DNA of 64,000 nt from Streptomyces sp. AM 2-1-1 (GTDB taxonomy: Bacteria > Actinomycetota > Actinomycetes > Streptomycetales > Streptomycetaceae): NCBI RefSeq assembly GCF_029167645.1, contig NZ_CP119147.1:4730501-4794500 (forward strand). The letters are read 5' to 3'. The notes under the pieces were generated by a model. The model was given only the letters and a program-made list of their open reading frames with translations, was not told the origin of the DNA and searched no databases. The position numbers and the translations under genes are program-made. Shown piece by piece: positions 61,490-64,000 of this stretch (its first letter is position 1; each line of letters begins with the position of its first letter).

Positions 61490-63226
61490 ATGATGACCAC
61501 GTCCACCACCGAACCGCCGACTCTGGTGCCGGTCGAGAAAAGAACTCCGGGCAGTGTGGTGATCACCTGGCTCACCACGACCGACCACAAGAAGATCGGG
61601 CACCTCTATCTCGTCGCCGCATTCCTGTTCTTCGCGGTGGGCGGAGTGATGGCGCTCCTGCTGCGTGCGGAACTGGCGCGGCCCGGTCTGCAGATCCTGT
61701 CGTCCGAGCAGTACAATCAGACGTTCACCCTGCACGGCACGATCATGTTGCTGCTGTTCGCCACTCCGACCTTCGCCGGTTTCGCCAACGCGATCATGCC
61801 GCTCCAAATCGGTTCCCCCGACGTGGCGTTCCCCCGCCTGAACATGCTGTCGTTCTGGCTCTTCCTCTTCGGCGGTCTCATCGTCCTCGGAAGTCTGCTC
61901 ACCACCCAGGGTGCGGCGGACTTCGGGTGGACGGCCTACACGCCCCTGAGCGGGGAAGAGCGTTCACCCTCCGTCGGCTCCGACCTGTGGATCATGGGGC
62001 TGGCCCTGTCGGGGTTCGGGACCATCCTGGGAGCCGTCAACTTCATCACCACGATCATCTGCATGCGCGCCCCGGGCATGACCATGTTCCGCATGCCGAT
62101 CTTCACCTGGAACATCCTGTTCACGTCGGTGCTGGTGCTGCTCGCCTTCCCCGTACTCGCCGCGAGCCTCCTCGTCCTGGAGGCCGACCGGCGGTTCGGC
62201 GCGCAGGTGTTCAACCCGGGGAACGGGGGCGCCATCCTGTGGCAACACCTGTTCTGGTTCTTCGGCCACCCCGAGGTCTACATCATCGCGCTGCCCTTCT
62301 TCGGCATCGTGACGGAGATCATTCCGGCTTTCGCCCGCAAACCGATTTTCGGCTACGTGGGTCTGGTCGCGGCGACCATCGCCATCACGGGCCTCTCCGT
62401 GACGGTATGGGCCCACCACATGTTCGCCACCGGCGCGGTACTCCTGCCGTTCTTCTCGTTCATGACCTTCCTGATCGCCGTACCGACCGGGGTGAAGTTC
62501 TTCAACTGGATCGGCACGATGTGGAAGGGCTCGCTCTCCTTCGAGACGCCGATGCTGTGGTCCGTCGGCTTCCTGGTCACCTTCCTCTTCGGCGGACTGA
62601 CCGGCATCATCCTGGCCTCACCGCCCCTCGACTTCCACGTGACCGACAGCTATTTCGTGGTGGCCCACTTCCACTACGTCGTCTTCGGGACGGTCGTCTT
62701 CGCCATGTTCGCCGGATTCCATTTCTGGTGGCCCAAGATGACCGGAACCATGCTCGACGAGCGCCTCGGGAAAATCCACTTCTGGACGCTCTTCGTCGGC
62801 TTCCACACCACTTTCCTCGTCCAGCACTGGCTGGGCGCCGAAGGAATGCCGCGACGCTACGCGGACTACCTCGCCGCCGACGGCTTCACCGCGCTCAACA
62901 CCCTCTCCAGCATCGGCGCCTTCCTCCTGGGCGCCTCCACCCTGCCGTTCCTCTACAACGTGTGGAAGACGGCCAAGACCGGCGAACGCGTCACCGTCGA
63001 CGACCCGTGGGGGTACGGCCGGTCCCTGGAATGGGCCACCTCCTGCCCGCCCCCGCGGCACAACTTCGTCACGATGCCCCGCATCCGGTCGGAGTCGCCC
63101 GCGTTCGACCTGCACCACCCCGGCGTCACCCGGCTGGACCACGCGCACACCGCGGGCCGGCGCGACGTCATCGAGCCCGGCGAGGGAGTCGCCTCGCCGA
63201 TGGGTGACGAGGGGAAGAAGACCTGA
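61490..63226 (+). CDS. ctaD: Cytochrome c oxidase subunit I (CtaD)
   Basis: A 578-residue haem-copper oxidase subunit I with the 12-helix plan. Haem and copper ligands are in place: [39 protein letters not shown], and [12 protein letters not shown]. The Tyr in GHPEVY is the His-Tyr cross-link residue. It receives electrons from cytochrome c and pumps protons. ATG 61490 is chosen (GAGG a few bases upstream); ATG 61493 also possible. It stands alone without ctaC/ctaE, so it may be an additional copy, as many Streptomyces carry two. Confidence 0.95.
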   Translation: MMTTSTTEPPTLVPVEKRTPGSVVITWLTTTDHKKIGHLYLVAAFLFFAVGGVMALLLRAELARPGLQILSSEQYNQTFTLHGTIMLLLFATPTFAGFANAIMPLQIGSPDVAFPRLNMLSFWLFLFGGLIVLGSLLTTQGAADFGWTAYTPLSGEERSPSVGSDLWIMGLALSGFGTILGAVNFITTIICMRAPGMTMFRMPIFTWNILFTSVLVLLAFPVLAASLLVLEADRRFGAQVFNPGNGGAILWQHLFWFFGHPEVYIIALPFFGIVTEIIPAFARKPIFGYVGLVAATIAITGLSVTVWAHHMFATGAVLLPFFSFMTFLIAVPTGVKFFNWIGTMWKGSLSFETPMLWSVGFLVTFLFGGLTGIILASPPLDFHVTDSYFVVAHFHYVVFGTVVFAMFAGFHFWWPKMTGTMLDERLGKIHFWTLFVGFHTTFLVQHWLGAEGMPRRYADYLAADGFTALNTLSSIGAFLLGASTLPFLYNVWKTAKTGERVTVDDPWGYGRSLEWATSCPPPRHNFVTMPRIRSESPAFDLHHPGVTRLDHAHTAGRRDVIEPGEGVASPMGDEGKKT

Positions 63227-63345
63227 GGGCCCTGAGCCCTGCCCTGAGCCTTGAGCCATGAGAGCCCTGAGAGCCCGCAGAGCCCTGTGTCCTGCGCTGC
63301 CGCCCCCGCACCCTGCGGGGACGGGGGCGGCAGCGGGGCGGAGAC
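63227..63345. terminator. Repeat-rich spacer with hairpin between convergent genes
   Basis: CTGAGCCCTG-like short repeats fill 63230-63290. GCTGCCGCCCCC (63296-63307) pairs with GGGGGCGGCAGC (63323-63334), forming a hairpin able to terminate ctaD and the convergent SPW gene. Confidence 0.65.
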
Positions 63346-63828
63346 TCAGCGCGATGGTGTGGGTGTGGTCCGGTGCCCACGCGCGGTGTCTCCCGCACGC
63401 TCTTCCTTCCGCAACGCGGCTCCCAGCGTCAGGGACACCACCGCGAGCACGATGAGGACGGTCCCCGTGGCCACGTTGATGATCTGCTGCGCGTTGTCGA
63501 ACGTCTCCGCCTTCTGCAGACCCAGGATCCAGGGCGAGGCCACGAGCCACCCCCCTGCCGCCAGCACGGTCCAGTCGCTCCAGGGGCCCGCGTGCCGGCT
63601 GAACCTGGCGAGGACGACCAGCAGCACGACGATGCCGACGGCCAGTTCGTTGCGGTGGGCGTCCTTCGCCGCGTCGGGGCCGTCGCCCCATATCCAGGGC
63701 GCGAAGCAGAGGACGATCGCGGTCACCATCATGAGCCAGGTCATGATCTGCTCGCGCCAACCGTGCAGCAGAGCCAACCGGTCATGGCGCGCTCTCTGTT
63801 CGTACGAGGAAAGTGTCGGTACCGACAT
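63346..63828 (-). CDS. SPW-repeat membrane protein
   Basis: A 160-residue membrane protein with four hydrophobic segments. The SPW-type motifs occur as LCFAPWIWGDG and VASPWILGL, one in each half, as in the SPW repeat family of unknown function. Its N-terminus (MSVPTLSSYEQRARHDRLAL) is cytosolic. The gene converges on ctaD across a hairpin. It is unlikely to be an oxidase subunit. Confidence 0.85.
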   Translation of the reverse strand: MSVPTLSSYEQRARHDRLALLHGWREQIMTWLMMVTAIVLCFAPWIWGDGPDAAKDAHRNELAVGIVVLLVVLARFSRHAGPWSDWTVLAAGGWLVASPWILGLQKAETFDNAQQIINVATGTVLIVLAVVSLTLGAALRKEERAGDTARGHRTTPTPSR

Positions 63829-64000
63829 GGCGCTCCTCCGTGTCGTGTCCCTGGTGCGTCCGGATCGCCGACGGTGAGGCAGCCCTCTCAGGGGACCCCC
63901 GACCCGGGCGATGCCGATGCCGCGGCGGCATGGACCCGCCGGCGCGGTGCGCCCGTGTCCCCGGCGCCGGTACGCCGTACTGCCGCCCGCCAGTGTCCGA

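Overview
The window is high-GC actinobacterial chromosome, almost certainly Streptomyces. The signs are very high G+C at third codon positions, frequent GTG starts, many 4-bp stop/start overlaps, XRE/DUF397 regulator pairs, Tat-type signal peptides, and several families typical of that genus. About 46 protein-coding genes are supported. I found no rRNA, tRNA, CRISPR array, insertion sequence or prophage.

Layout. 0-10 kb: a fused two-half ABC exporter, a secreted S37 peptidase, a Tat-exported GH3 N-acetylhexosaminidase-like enzyme, and a divergent LysR / EamA transporter pair. 10-15.7 kb: a LacI-controlled carbohydrate catabolic locus (Gfo/Idh/MocA dehydrogenase, DUF993 aldolase-like protein and two sugar-phosphate isomerase-like proteins) with matching LacI-type operators on both sides of the regulator. 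15.7-20.6 kb: an accessory block holding a Septu-like (PtuA/PtuB) anti-phage gene pair, an XRE/DUF397 pair and small Streptomyces-type ORFs. 20.6-25 kb: a small lipoprotein, RecD2 helicase and citrate synthase. 25.8-28.7 kb: a CsoR-box-controlled copZ-copA copper export operon. 28.7-31.7 kb: a degraded stretch with a serine-protease remnant, frameshifted coding debris, a lipoprotein, one intact Streptomyces-family protein and a 21-bp repeat array. 31.7-39.3 kb: two TetR regulators, each divergent from a membrane protein gene (an MMPL transporter, and an ABC-2/YhgE-like protein), plus a zinc alcohol dehydrogenase and a small HTH protein.

39.3-47.1 kb is a myo-inositol catabolic cluster: iolE-like divergent from iolC, a Cgl0159-type aldolase, iolB, iolD and mmsA/iolA. 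Four of its genes overlap by 4 bp and are probably co-translated. It converts inosose to malonate semialdehyde and DHAP, then to acetyl-CoA. No inositol 2-dehydrogenase (iolG), transporter or dedicated IolR lies within the window.

47-64 kb: a His-rich lamin-tail protein, a DUF4291 protein, a CHASE3-like histidine kinase divergent from an HTH-receiver fusion, an unusual single polypeptide joining an S15-type hydrolase to an ABC ATPase with its permease next door, a VWA lipoprotein, a PGRP-type amidase, a PA14-containing GH3 beta-glucosidase, a cytochrome c oxidase subunit I gene standing alone, and an SPW-repeat membrane protein.

The most noteworthy items are the Septu-like pair, the hydrolase-ABC fusion, the HTH-receiver fusion, the TetR-family protein with two HTH segments beside an 11-copy pentanucleotide repeat, the 21-bp repeat array, and the paired operators controlling the LacI and GH3 loci. 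All functions are inferred by reading translated sequence and motifs; no database search was run.
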